Assembly (NCBI GenBank): GCA_031270805.1
Contig: JAISWK010000020.1
Span: 1 to 33,859 of the forward strand
Direction: 5' to 3'
Length of the DNA: 33,859 bases
Source: Gracilibacteraceae bacterium
GTDB taxonomy: Bacteria > Bacillota > Desulfitobacteriia > Desulfitobacteriales > Syntrophobotulaceae
The notes under the pieces are model-generated. The model had not been told where the DNA came from. It made no database searches and worked only from the letters and a program-made list of their open reading frames with translations. Shown here piece by piece: positions 8,951 to 17,944 of this stretch; position 1 is the stretch's first letter, and each line of letters begins with the position of its first letter. Position numbers and translations under genes: made by a program.

Positions 8951-10647
8951 CGGCTCATACCTCCCAGGATCATCTGATCCAGCCGGGCCCCGGCCGGCAC
9001 CATCGGCAGCACATCCTCGTCTTCCGGGATCAGAATCTCCGTCAGCACCGGCCCAGCGCAGCCGAGCGCCTCCCGCAGCGTTTCCGTCAATCGCTCGGGT
9101 TCCGTAACGCGCAGCCCGCGCACCCCCATCGCCTCCGCCAGGCGGACAAAATCCGTCTTGGTCGGGATATGGGAGCAGGCGTAGCGCCCGCCAAAGAAAT
9201 TGCGCTGCCATTGGGCCACCATGCCGAGATAACGGTTATTCAGGATAAAGAGTTTGACCGGCAGGTTCAAATCCGCCAGCGTACTCAATTCCTGGCAATT
9301 CATCATGAAGCCGCCGTCGCCGGCGACGCAAATGACCTGACGGCCCGGATTGCCGACCTGGGCCCCGATAGCGGCCGGCAGGCCGAAGCCCATCGTGCCG
9401 AGTCCGCCGGAAGTGACAAAGGAGCGGGGCTGGCGAAAAGCAAAAAACTGGGCCGCCCACATCTGGTGCTGCCCCACGTCCGTGACCAGGACGGCCCGTC
9501 GATCCGCCAGCCGGCTCAATTCCAGGAGCGCCGCCTGGGGCATGACATAACCCTTCCGGGGCTCAAAACTGAGCGGCTGCTCTTTTTGCCAGAGCTCCAG
9601 CTGTTCCTGCCAGGGCCGGAGGCGGCGGCGCCATTCCTGCCGCGGCGTTTCCCGCACCCGTTCGAGCAGGGAGCGGAGCGACCAGCGCAGATCGCCCACT
9701 ATTTTGAGATCCGCCACCACGTTCTTGTTGATCTCGGCCGGGTCGATATCCAGGTGGACGATGTCCGCTTGCACGGCAAAATCTTCCAGCAAACCGGTGA
9801 CGCGGTCGTCAAAACGCACGCCGCAGCCGATGAGCAAATCCGTCGCCTTGGTCGAAAGATTGCCCGCATAGGCGCCGTGCATCCCAATCATGCCAAAAAA
9901 ACGCGGATTGTCGTTGGCGACGCAGCCGTAGCCCATCAGGCTCGTCACGGTGGGCACGCCGGTGTAATCGACTATTTCCCGCATCAGCGCCGCCGTGTCG
10001 GAGAGGTTGACCCCGCCGCCGACGAAAAAAAGAGGTTTTTCCGCCGCTTGCAGCTTCCGGGCCAGCGCCGCCACCGCTTCCTCGTCGCCGACCGTCGGGG
10101 GCGTATAGCCTCTGAGTAGCACGGTTTCCGGATAGTCAAACTCCGTGACCGCCACGAACACGTCTTTGGCGATATCGACCAGGACAGGCCCGGGCCGGCC
10201 GCTGCCCGCGATAAAAAACGCTTCTTTCAGGGTGCGGGCCAGTTGGGCGACGTCCTTGACCAGGTAATTATGCTTCGTCACCGGCGTGCTGATGCCGCTG
10301 GTGTCGGCTTCCTGAAAAGAGTCGCGCCCAATCAGCGGGACTATGACCTGACCGGTAATGACCACGAGCGGGATCGAATCCATGTAAGCCGTGGCAATCC
10401 CGGTGATGAGATTGGTGGCCCCGGGGCCGGAGGTGGCCACGCAAACCCCGGTGCGGCCCGTGGTGCGGGCGTAGCCGTCGGCGGCGTGAGCGGCGGCCTG
10501 TTCGTGTTTGGGCAGTATATGGGGAAACCCGTCGGCGTAAAAAGCGTCGTAGAGCGGCAGCACCGCCCCGCCGGGATAACCGAACACAAATTCAACTTTT
10601 TCCCTTTTAAGACATTCTATAACAATTTGCGCGCCGCTGAGCAGCAT
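8947..10647 (-). CDS. ilvB: acetolactate synthase large (catalytic) subunit
   Basis: 566 residues, normal length. Condenses pyruvate with pyruvate or 2-oxobutyrate, using thiamine diphosphate, in branched-chain amino acid synthesis. Visible: FGYPGGAVLPLYDA, catalytic Glu49 in LPKHEQAAAHAADGYAR, TSGPGATNLITGIATAYMDS, VITGQV, the FAD-binding middle domain, and the ThDP motif from GDGGFMMN to LNNRYLGMV. The binding site GGGGAGGG sits just before ATG 10647. It follows the truncated metallo-hydrolase gene by 13 bases, so it is probably read from the secDF side; no leucine attenuator or T-box is visible in that gap. Confidence 0.97.
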   Translation of the reverse strand: MLLSGAQIVIECLKREKVEFVFGYPGGAVLPLYDAFYADGFPHILPKHEQAAAHAADGYARTTGRTGVCVATSGPGATNLITGIATAYMDSIPLVVITGQVIVPLIGRDSFQEADTSGISTPVTKHNYLVKDVAQLARTLKEAFFIAGSGRPGPVLVDIAKDVFVAVTEFDYPETVLLRGYTPPTVGDEEAVAALARKLQAAEKPLFFVGGGVNLSDTAALMREIVDYTGVPTVTSLMGYGCVANDNPRFFGMIGMHGAYAGNLSTKATDLLIGCGVRFDDRVTGLLEDFAVQADIVHLDIDPAEINKNVVADLKIVGDLRWSLRSLLERVRETPRQEWRRRLRPWQEQLELWQKEQPLSFEPRKGYVMPQAALLELSRLADRRAVLVTDVGQHQMWAAQFFAFRQPRSFVTSGGLGTMGFGLPAAIGAQVGNPGRQVICVAGDGGFMMNCQELSTLADLNLPVKLFILNNRYLGMVAQWQRNFFGGRYACSHIPTKTDFVRLAEAMGVRGLRVTEPERLTETLREALGCAGPVLTEILIPEDEDVLPMVPAGARLDQMILGGMSR

Positions 10648-10660
10648 TGGCCCTCCCCTT

Positions 10661-11008
10661 TCATATTTCGTATACGCCGCCCACCACCGTCCGCTCCGTC
10701 CGGGGAAAATAGCGGCGGGCCTCGGCTTCCATCGCCTCCGGGCCGCCCAGGTGAGGAAAATGCGTCAGCAAAAGCCGCCCGGCGCCGGCGGCCAGCGCCA
10801 GTTCCGCCGCCTGGCGCGTCGTCAGATGGCCGGGGAAAAGACCGGCTTCCTTTTCAAACATCGAGGTTTCGCAAAGCAGAACATCCGCCTCCCGGCAAAA
10901 ATCGCCCCAATCCGTCTCCGGCCCCGCGTCCCCCGTGTAAACCAGAACCTTGCCCCCTTGTTCCAGGCGCAGCGCCAAATTGTACTCGCCTAAAACCGTT
11001 AATTTCAT
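10661..11008 (-). pseudogene. MBL-fold metallo-hydrolase with internal deletion of the metal site
   Basis: 115 residues against roughly 240 in YhfI-like MBL hydrolases. The first seven residues, MKLTVLG, are the standard beginning of the family, but they are joined directly to EYNLALRLEQGGKVLVYTGD, which belongs to the second half of the fold. The HxHxDH zinc motif and everything between is missing. The remaining half is well kept: VYTGDAGP with a metal-type Asp, LLCETSMF, GHLTTRQAAELA and LLLTHFPH. The frame is intact, which suggests a clean in-frame deletion. It starts one base after the secDF stop. Enzyme activity as an ordinary MBL hydrolase is not expected; whether the short product is made is unknown. 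Confidence 0.75.
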
Positions 11009-11009
11009 C

Positions 11010-13247
11010 TCAAGCCGTTCCCGCCCGTTTTTCCCCGAACAGCTTCTTCAACTCCAACACGAGCTGGCTGGAGAGAAAAATCGTGGAATAAGCGCCGTAA
11101 GCCACGCCGACGATCATGGCCGCGGCAAAAAGCCGGGTGGACTCCCCACCCAGGATAAGGATGGAAAAAAGCGCGATCATCATGGCCAGCGTCGTGTTCA
11201 CGGAGCGGCCCATCGTCTGCCAGATCGACTTGTCCACCATATCCTCAAAGCTGTCGCGCCGCTTCAGTTTTTTCTCATTTTCCCTGATCCGGTCATAAAT
11301 AACCACCGTGTCGTTGATATCATAACCGAAAACGGTCAGCACCGCCGCGATAAAGGTGGAATCGACCTGCCACTGAAAGAGGGAGAAAACCCCGGCCACA
11401 ATCAGCACGTCCTGCAGCAGGGTCAGGATACCGGCAATGGCGTAATTGAGGCGGAAACGGAAGGCGATATAGGCCAGCATGAGGATCGTGGCGACAATGA
11501 GGGCCCGGATGGCCGAACCGCGCAGTTCCGCCCCGATGGAGGGTCCCACCGTATCCTCCTGCACATTTTCCCGGGCAAATTCCCCGACCCCGGCCAGGGC
11601 CAGCAAAAATTCCTCCCGCGAGTCGTCCGTCAGTTCCGGCAGACGGATCAGGGCGGCCGTGTCGCCGTCCGAAAGCTGCACCGTCCCCGCCATCCCCTGA
11701 TCGGCCAGCACGGCGGAAATCCCTTCCTGCGGCACCGGCGCGTTAAAAGTAATGTCCAGGATCGTGCCGCCCGTGAAATCAATCCCCAGGTTCAGGCCGC
11801 GCACCCCGAGCGAACCCAGGGAAACGACCGCCAGAATCGCCGCGACGATATACCAGGTCTTCCGCCGGGAAACGATATTGAAATAGTATTTGCGCGCGGT
11901 TTTGACATCCTCGTAGGTCTCCCCCTCGACCGCGACGATCGCCTCGCTTTTGGCCCGGCGCCGGCTTTCCGCCTTGGAGGGGGGCTGGATTTCGGCCGCC
12001 GGAGCAACCGGGGTCGACCGCTCTTTTACCCCGAACCATTTTTTCCCGATCCGGGGATTGAGGCCGACACACCAGCGCATGACCATGCGGGAAAAGGTCA
12101 CGGCCGTAAAAAGGCTGGTCAGGATACCGATGCCCAGGATCAGGGCAAAACCCTTGATCATGGACGTGCCGAGGACAAAGAGGGTGCCGGCGGCGAAGAG
12201 CGTCGTAATATTGGAATCAAACACCGTGATGAAGGCCCGGCTGAAAGCGGCGTCCACCGCGGCGCGCGGGGATTTGCCCATGCGCAGTTCCTCTTTCAGC
12301 CGCTCGTAAATGATGATATTCAAATCGACGGCCATGCCGATGGAGAGGACAAACCCGGCTATGCCCGGCAGGGTCAGCACCGCGCCGATCCCTTTCAGCA
12401 GCCAGAGGACGATGAGGGAAAAGGCGAGGATGGCAAAAGAAGCCACGAGACCGGGCAGACGATAGAGAATTATGACAAAAATGAAGATCAGCCCGACCGC
12501 CACCGCACAAGCCTGCAGACTGCGGGCCAGCGAATCACTGCCCAAAAGCGCGCCCACCTGCCGTCTTTCCACGATATTGAAACTGACCGGCAGAGCGCCG
12601 GAGCGGAGCAGGATGGCGTGTTCCATCGCTTCTTCCAGCGAGGCGTATCCGGTGATGCGGCCCGAGCCTCCCGTGATCGGCTCCTGGATCGTCGGATTGG
12701 TCAAAAGTTCTTCATCCAGGTAGACGCCCAGGTGCTGATTGACCATCGTCCGCGTCAGTTCGGCAAAAATCTCCGTCCCCTCGCTGTCCAGCGAGAACTC
12801 GATTACCGCCGCGCCGGCGTAATCCTGGTCCAGGCGCCCGTCCGCCCGCGTCAGGTGTGACCCGTCCATAAGTATTTCACCCGCGTCGTTGCGGAAAGTC
12901 AGTTTCGCCGTTGTGCGCAATATTTCCACCGCGTCGTCCGGATTATCGACGCCGGCTATCTCCACGATCAAGCGATCCTTGACATAGTCGATTTCCAGGT
13001 GCGGCTCCGAAACACCCAGTTCGTTGATCCGGCGCTCGATCACCGCCCGCGAGTCGTCCAGGTTTTCGTCGGTCACTTCGGAACCCTCGTCCGGCACGGC
13101 CTGCAAAGCCAGGTGGACGCCGCCGCGCAAATCCAGCCCCAGCGGGATGCCGTTTTCCGCGCTGGTCAGAGGGGCGACGGACAAGCCGGCGGCGACCGCG
13201 AGCAGCACGACCGTGACAAAGAGTTTCACTCCGTTCCTTCGATTCAT
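11010..13247 (-). CDS. secDF: fused protein translocase subunit SecDF
   Basis: 745 residues combining SecD and SecF in one chain, as in Bacillus. It uses the proton gradient to help SecYEG complete export at the membrane. The SecD part has an N-terminal membrane segment, the LGLDLRGGVHL motif (residues 36-46), a shortened periplasmic region, and a six-helix bundle containing GIAGFVLSIGMAVDLNIIIYERLKEE. SecF begins near residue 450 (YYFNIVSRRKTWYIV) with LNLGIDFTGGT and ends with the matching bundle (YDINDTVVIYDRIRENEK). It lies 25 bases after yajC. Confidence 0.96.
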   Translation of the reverse strand: MNRRNGVKLFVTVVLLAVAAGLSVAPLTSAENGIPLGLDLRGGVHLALQAVPDEGSEVTDENLDDSRAVIERRINELGVSEPHLEIDYVKDRLIVEIAGVDNPDDAVEILRTTAKLTFRNDAGEILMDGSHLTRADGRLDQDYAGAAVIEFSLDSEGTEIFAELTRTMVNQHLGVYLDEELLTNPTIQEPITGGSGRITGYASLEEAMEHAILLRSGALPVSFNIVERRQVGALLGSDSLARSLQACAVAVGLIFIFVIILYRLPGLVASFAILAFSLIVLWLLKGIGAVLTLPGIAGFVLSIGMAVDLNIIIYERLKEELRMGKSPRAAVDAAFSRAFITVFDSNITTLFAAGTLFVLGTSMIKGFALILGIGILTSLFTAVTFSRMVMRWCVGLNPRIGKKWFGVKERSTPVAPAAEIQPPSKAESRRRAKSEAIVAVEGETYEDVKTARKYYFNIVSRRKTWYIVAAILAVVSLGSLGVRGLNLGIDFTGGTILDITFNAPVPQEGISAVLADQGMAGTVQLSDGDTAALIRLPELTDDSREEFLLALAGVGEFARENVQEDTVGPSIGAELRGSAIRALIVATILMLAYIAFRFRLNYAIAGILTLLQDVLIVAGVFSLFQWQVDSTFIAAVLTVFGYDINDTVVIYDRIRENEKKLKRRDSFEDMVDKSIWQTMGRSVNTTLAMMIALFSILILGGESTRLFAAAMIVGVAYGAYSTIFLSSQLVLELKKLFGEKRAGTA

Positions 13248-13272
13248 AGCAAAAAAGTACTCCTTCCGTCGC

Positions 13273-13674
13273 TTATCGCTTGTCGCCCTTGCGCACGAAC
13301 ATTCCCTTTTTCTGGAATTGGGGGAATCCCTCGCGCCAGTCGCGGTTCGTAATGTTTTGCACGGCCGCTTTCAAAAACTTGATCTCCACTTCCGGCGCCA
13401 CGCGCAGGACGATCGCTTCATCATCATCCTCGTCCTCGTTCACCTGCACCACGACGCCGTGAATTCCTCCGATCGTGACGACGTCGTCCCCCGGGCGGAT
13501 ATCGCTCAGCATGGCCCGTTTTTCATTCACCTGCTTGCTCTGGGGCCGGATGGCGATAAAATAAAACACCCCGATAAACAAGACGATAAGGACAATGCTG
13601 TTCAGGCCAAAGCCCGGAGCGGCGGCGGCGGCGTCTCCCGCCGCTGTGTTGACGATTGCGTTTGCTGATCCCAT
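13273..13674 (-). CDS. yajC: preprotein translocase subunit YajC
   Basis: 133 residues. Single membrane helix (about residues 22-42, IVLIVLFIGVFYFIAIRPQ) followed by the conserved RPQSKQ...M...I.PGDDVVTIGGIHGVV domain. The N-terminus carries an Ala-rich stretch and the C-terminus a basic tail (about 30 extra residues). A strong AGGAGG site is placed eight bases before ATG 13674. Part of the SecDF-YajC accessory complex; its immediate position before secDF supports the call. The 326 bases upstream are filled by the tandem repeat, which separates it from tgt. Confidence 0.95.
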   Translation of the reverse strand: MGSANAIVNTAAGDAAAAAPGFGLNSIVLIVLFIGVFYFIAIRPQSKQVNEKRAMLSDIRPGDDVVTIGGIHGVVVQVNEDEDDDEAIVLRVAPEVEIKFLKAAVQNITNRDWREGFPQFQKKGMFVRKGDKR

Positions 13675-13718
13675 AAGTTATTCCTCCTGCTAAAATATTA
13701 CTGGCGTCTCTGTTTCTC

Positions 13719-13822
13719 CGTAGGGGCGGATGGCAATCCGCCTGTTTTTTCCTATAATCCGCGTCAGGGGCGCCCCATGCGATACCTTGGGGGACGCGGG
13801 ACGATTGCCATCGTCCCCTACG
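13719..13822. repeat. 104-bp inverted-repeat element (MITE-like), copy 1
   Basis: Bounded by CGTAGGGG and CCCCTACG. The arms continue as imperfect inverted repeats of about 24 bases: CGGATGGCAATCCG on the left faces ACGATTGCCATCGT on the right, and each arm is itself able to fold. A central GGGGCGCCCC palindrome lies in the middle. The shape suggests a non-autonomous mobile element or a structured intergenic repeat; no target-site duplication could be fixed. Confidence 0.65.
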
Positions 13823-13870
13823 CCCTTAAAACTCATCCCCTACGCCCTTAAAAACTCATCTCTGTTTCTC

Positions 13871-13974
13871 CGTAGGGGCGGATGGCAATCCGCCCGTTTT
13901 TTCCTATAATCCGCGTCAGGGGCGCCCCATGCGATACCTTGGGGGACGCGGGACGATTGCCATCGTCCCCTACG
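13871..13974. repeat. 104-bp inverted-repeat element (MITE-like), copy 2
   Basis: Second copy of the CGTAGGGG...CCCCTACG element, one substitution away from copy 1, carried by the second unit of the tandem duplication. Confidence 0.65.
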
Positions 13975-14000
13975 CCCTTAAAAACTCATCCCCTACGCCC

Positions 14001-15164
<1,164 letters not shown>

Positions 15165-15268
15165 TTACCATTAGCAACAGCTTTTTTCAATGCTTTTTCC
15201 GGGGCAATTTTCAACTGCTTAAATATTCCTTCTGATGAGTTAGGGGCTAGTGCTTTCTTGATATATCT

Positions 15269-15297
15269 TTTATACCGCATACACAAAAATTTGTCAA
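15269..15297 (-). promoter_or_regulatory. sigma-70 type promoter of tgt
   Basis: On the minus strand TTGACA (15297-15292) and TATAAA (15274-15269) are separated by exactly 17 bases. Predicted transcription start near 15262, giving a leader of about 120 bases to the tgt ATG. The leader does not fit the preQ1 riboswitch patterns I know. Confidence 0.75.
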
Positions 15298-15429
15298 GAC
15301 ATGGTTATAACCTGTTGGCGGAGGTAGGCAGGCGGGACATGTAAATATAATGTACATATACGCATATTTAATAAACAAAAAAAGTATACACATCGGCCGC
15401 TCAAGCACAAAGAATAAGGCTTTATGATC
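15298..15429 (+). promoter_or_regulatory. candidate upstream activator region of the sigma-54 promoter
   Basis: AT-rich stretch directly upstream of the -24/-12 promoter with short palindromes: GGTTATAACC (15303-15312), ACATGT (15337-15342), ATGTACAT (15350-15357) and GTATAC (15384-15389). Enhancer-binding proteins normally bind dyads 80-150 bases upstream, so the first three are in the right place. Which one is used cannot be decided from a single sequence. Confidence 0.4.
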
Positions 15430-15445
15430 TGGCACGCTTGTTGCA
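15430..15445 (+). promoter_or_regulatory. sigma-54 (-24/-12) promoter of the catabolic operon
   Basis: TGGCACGCTTGTTGCA matches the RpoN consensus TGGCAC-R-N4-TTGCW at every defined position, with the correct spacing of the GG and GC elements. Expected start near 15456, about 24 bases before ATG 15480. A sigma-54 activator gene (27647) lies in the same cluster. Confidence 0.9.
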
Positions 15446-15479
15446 TTATATAATTGTGGGTAAAGAGAGGAGGCGTTAT

Positions 15480-16400
15480 ATGAAATATCGCAAACTCGGA
15501 AAAACCGGACTCGACGTTTCGGTAGTGGGCGTTGGAACCTGGCAGTATTGCGGCGATTGGGGCCGATCCTTTACCGCCCGGGAAGTGGGCGGCATCCTCG
15601 GCTCGGCGCAGGCCAGCGGGATTAACCTAGTAGATACGGCTGAATGTTACGGCGATCACCGCTCGGAACAGCTGATCGGCGAGGCGTTGCCGGGGCGGCG
15701 CGCCGACTGGCTTATTGCCACCAAATTCGGGCACGCCTACGACCGGAGCGGCGCCAAGCACCAGGATTTTTCAGCGGCCGGAGTACGGGAACAACTGGCC
15801 GCTTCTCTCAAAGCGCTACGCACCGACTACGTGGATATTTTGCTTTTTCATTCCGGCGACAACGAGCAGCTGGAAAACCAAGATCTTTGGGCCATGCTCT
15901 CCAGGCAGCGGGAAGCCGGTCTGATCCGCTATTTGGGCCTGTCTTTGCATCCCGATATCCAAAATAACGTATATCAAACCGCTAAGGCCGCCGAATACGG
16001 CTTGGATGTGATTGAGGTGCTATACAACCGGTTGGAGCGCACAGCCGAAGACGCCGTACTGCCCATGTGCCGGGAATACGGACTAGGCGTACTCAGCCGA
16101 GTACCGCTCTCCAGCGGTTATTTAAGCGGCAAATACAGCCCGGACAGCGTCTTTGCGTCGGATGATGTACGAGAAAGCTATCATAATCGGGATGAGCGCC
16201 GGGAAAAACTGCTGCGGGCGGAAAAAATAAAGCGCTACGAAGTACCCGCAGGTGTCGTAATGGCGCAGTGGGCTATCGCCTGGCCCCTGCGCAACCCGAC
16301 GGTATGTTCGGTAATCGGCGGCTATAAAAACGAAGCCCAGTTGCAAGATGCCGTTCAGGCCGCAGCGATGGCCGCAGAAAGTGGTGAAGGCTTTGATTGA
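15480..16400 (+). CDS. aldo/keto reductase
   Basis: 306 residues from ATG 15480, with GAGGAGG seven bases upstream; the ORF-track start at 15438 lies upstream of the predicted transcription start. NAD(P)H-dependent carbonyl reductase of the TIM-barrel AKR family. It begins MKYRKLGKTGLDVSVVGVG and has the catalytic set Asp-Tyr in NLVDTAECYG, Lys in IATKFG and His in LLFHSGD; the nucleotide site includes RVPLSSGYLSGKY and the late VIGGYKNEAQL. First gene of the sigma-54 operon, so probably a pathway step that interconverts an aldehyde or ketone with an alcohol. Its end overlaps the probable fdrA start. Confidence 0.93.
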   Translation: MKYRKLGKTGLDVSVVGVGTWQYCGDWGRSFTAREVGGILGSAQASGINLVDTAECYGDHRSEQLIGEALPGRRADWLIATKFGHAYDRSGAKHQDFSAAGVREQLAASLKALRTDYVDILLFHSGDNEQLENQDLWAMLSRQREAGLIRYLGLSLHPDIQNNVYQTAKAAEYGLDVIEVLYNRLERTAEDAVLPMCREYGLGVLSRVPLSSGYLSGKYSPDSVFASDDVRESYHNRDERREKLLRAEKIKRYEVPAGVVMAQWAIAWPLRNPTVCSVIGGYKNEAQLQDAVQAAAMAAESGEGFD

Positions 16401-17931
16401 GACGATTATCCGGGCTAATAATTATATGGACTCGATCTTTTTAATGCGGGCCTCACGGGAGATGCAGCAAATAAGCGGTGTTCGCAAAGCTGTGGCTGTG
16501 ATGGGTACGGACATGAACAAAACCGTGTTGGAAGAATTTGGGGTTGACGCCGAGATGGTCGCCGGAACCAGTCCCAACGATCTGATCCTGGCGCTTGATA
16601 TTCAGGATAAAAGTGTGCTGAAAGAAGCGCAGAGCAGCTTGACCGCTCTTTTAACCCAAAAGGAGCCGACTGCGGCGGTCGAGCGAACATATCAGACATT
16701 GCGCCATGCGCTCAGGGAGACGCCTGAAGCCAATCTGGCGGTTATTTCGCTGCCCGGCCAGTTCGCGGCGGCAGAGGCGCGAACCGCCTTGGAGCATGGT
16801 ATGCATGTCTTTATCTTCAGCGACGGCGTTCCGTTGGCCGACGAACTGGAACTCAAGCGTCTGGGCCGCGCAAAAGACCTGTTGGTCATGGGTCCCGGCG
16901 CCGGAACCGCGATTATTGATCAGATCGCCATCGGTTTGATGAGCAAAGTCCGCCCAGGCCGAATCGGGATTGTCGCCGCCAGCGGCAGCGGTCTGCAGGA
17001 AGTGGCGATACTCATTCATCAGGCGGGCTTGGGTGTTTCGCAGGCCATCGGCGCCGGCGGTCGTGATTTGAGTGGGGAGGTCGGCGGCAGTACCATGCTG
17101 CAAGGTATACGTTTCCTGCTCGCGGATAGCGCAACGGATGTCGTGGTTCTAATCTCCAAGCCGCCGCATCCGGACACGGCGGCCAAAATGTTTGCCGCCG
17201 TGGAAAATTGCGGCAAGCCGGTGGTGGTTTTCTTCTTGGGGGGCGAACCTCCGCAGCGGGCGGGGATATATGCGACAGCGACGCTGGAGGAGGCGGCGGT
17301 CGTCGCTTGCCGTCTCGCGAAGGGCGAAGAACCGGCAAGAGGTGATTTCGTTTCCGATCTCAAACAGGAACTGATTACACTGGCGGCGGCGGAAAAGTCC
17401 AAACTGAAACCGGAGCAAAAATACATGCGCGGCTTGTTCTGCGGCGGCACCCACAGTGAAGAAGCGATTCTTCTGTTGGCAGGTTTTGTGCCGCATCTGC
17501 ATTCCAATATAAAAATCGGGCAATCAGTCCTGCTCGCCGATCGGCGTCAAAGCCGGCAGAACTCGCTGGTGGATATGGGCGACGAAGAATTTACCAAGGG
17601 CAGGCCGCATCCGGTCATGGATCCTTCGATCTTGAATGACCGTTTGCTGCAGGAAGGGGCCGATCCCGAGGTGGGGGTGATTCTGTTTGATTTGCTGCTG
17701 GGCTACGGCGTACACAAAGATCCGGTGGGAACCATTGAGGCAACGCTCCGGACGATAAACCGCAACGCGGCGTCCGCCGGCCGCTATATCAGTTTAATTG
17801 CTTCGGTTTGCGGCACCGATCTGGATCCGCAGGGTTGCGCGGAACAAAAACGCCGTCTCACCGACTTGGGCGTCGTCGTTTTGCCGAGTAACGCGCGGGC
17901 GGCGTTGCTGGCGGGCCTGATCGTTTCCTGA
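16384..17931 (+). CDS. fdrA: FdrA family acyl-CoA-synthetase-like protein
   Basis: About 515 residues. Homologues begin just before a YxDSVxLM-like segment, here NNYMDSIFLMRASREMQQI, so I favour GTG at 16384 (16381 is equally possible); the ORF-track ATG 16348 is deeper inside the reductase gene. FdrA resembles the alpha and beta parts of succinyl-CoA synthetase. Visible are VMGPGAGTAIIDQI, the Rossmann motif GRIGIVAASGSGLQEV, ISQAIGAGG-like SQAIGAGGRDLSGEVGG, and the C-terminal FCGGTHSEEAILLL. In E. coli, FdrA with a DUF1116 and a DUF2877 protein was reported as oxamate carbamoyltransferase (AllFGH). Here DUF1116 follows after 13 bases, so a related acyl-transfer complex is expected. Confidence 0.88.
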   Translation: MKALIETIIRANNYMDSIFLMRASREMQQISGVRKAVAVMGTDMNKTVLEEFGVDAEMVAGTSPNDLILALDIQDKSVLKEAQSSLTALLTQKEPTAAVERTYQTLRHALRETPEANLAVISLPGQFAAAEARTALEHGMHVFIFSDGVPLADELELKRLGRAKDLLVMGPGAGTAIIDQIAIGLMSKVRPGRIGIVAASGSGLQEVAILIHQAGLGVSQAIGAGGRDLSGEVGGSTMLQGIRFLLADSATDVVVLISKPPHPDTAAKMFAAVENCGKPVVVFFLGGEPPQRAGIYATATLEEAAVVACRLAKGEEPARGDFVSDLKQELITLAAAEKSKLKPEQKYMRGLFCGGTHSEEAILLLAGFVPHLHSNIKIGQSVLLADRRQSRQNSLVDMGDEEFTKGRPHPVMDPSILNDRLLQEGADPEVGVILFDLLLGYGVHKDPVGTIEATLRTINRNAASAGRYISLIASVCGTDLDPQGCAEQKRRLTDLGVVVLPSNARAALLAGLIVS

Positions 17932-17944
17932 AAGGAGCTGGAAA

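Larger units (their letters stand above)
13675..14000. other. gene-free gap between tgt and yajC, filled by repeats
   Basis: Apart from the yajC ribosome binding site, almost the whole gap is the duplicated 152-bp unit. No convincing promoter or open frame is seen; the repeat carries a TATAAT-like hexamer without a good -35 partner. Confidence 0.6.

Noticed and set aside
10950-12860. 636-residue plus-strand ORF opposite secDF
   Set aside because: Low-complexity Arg/Gly/Asp/His-rich translation antisense to a clear secDF; a shadow of high-GC coding.
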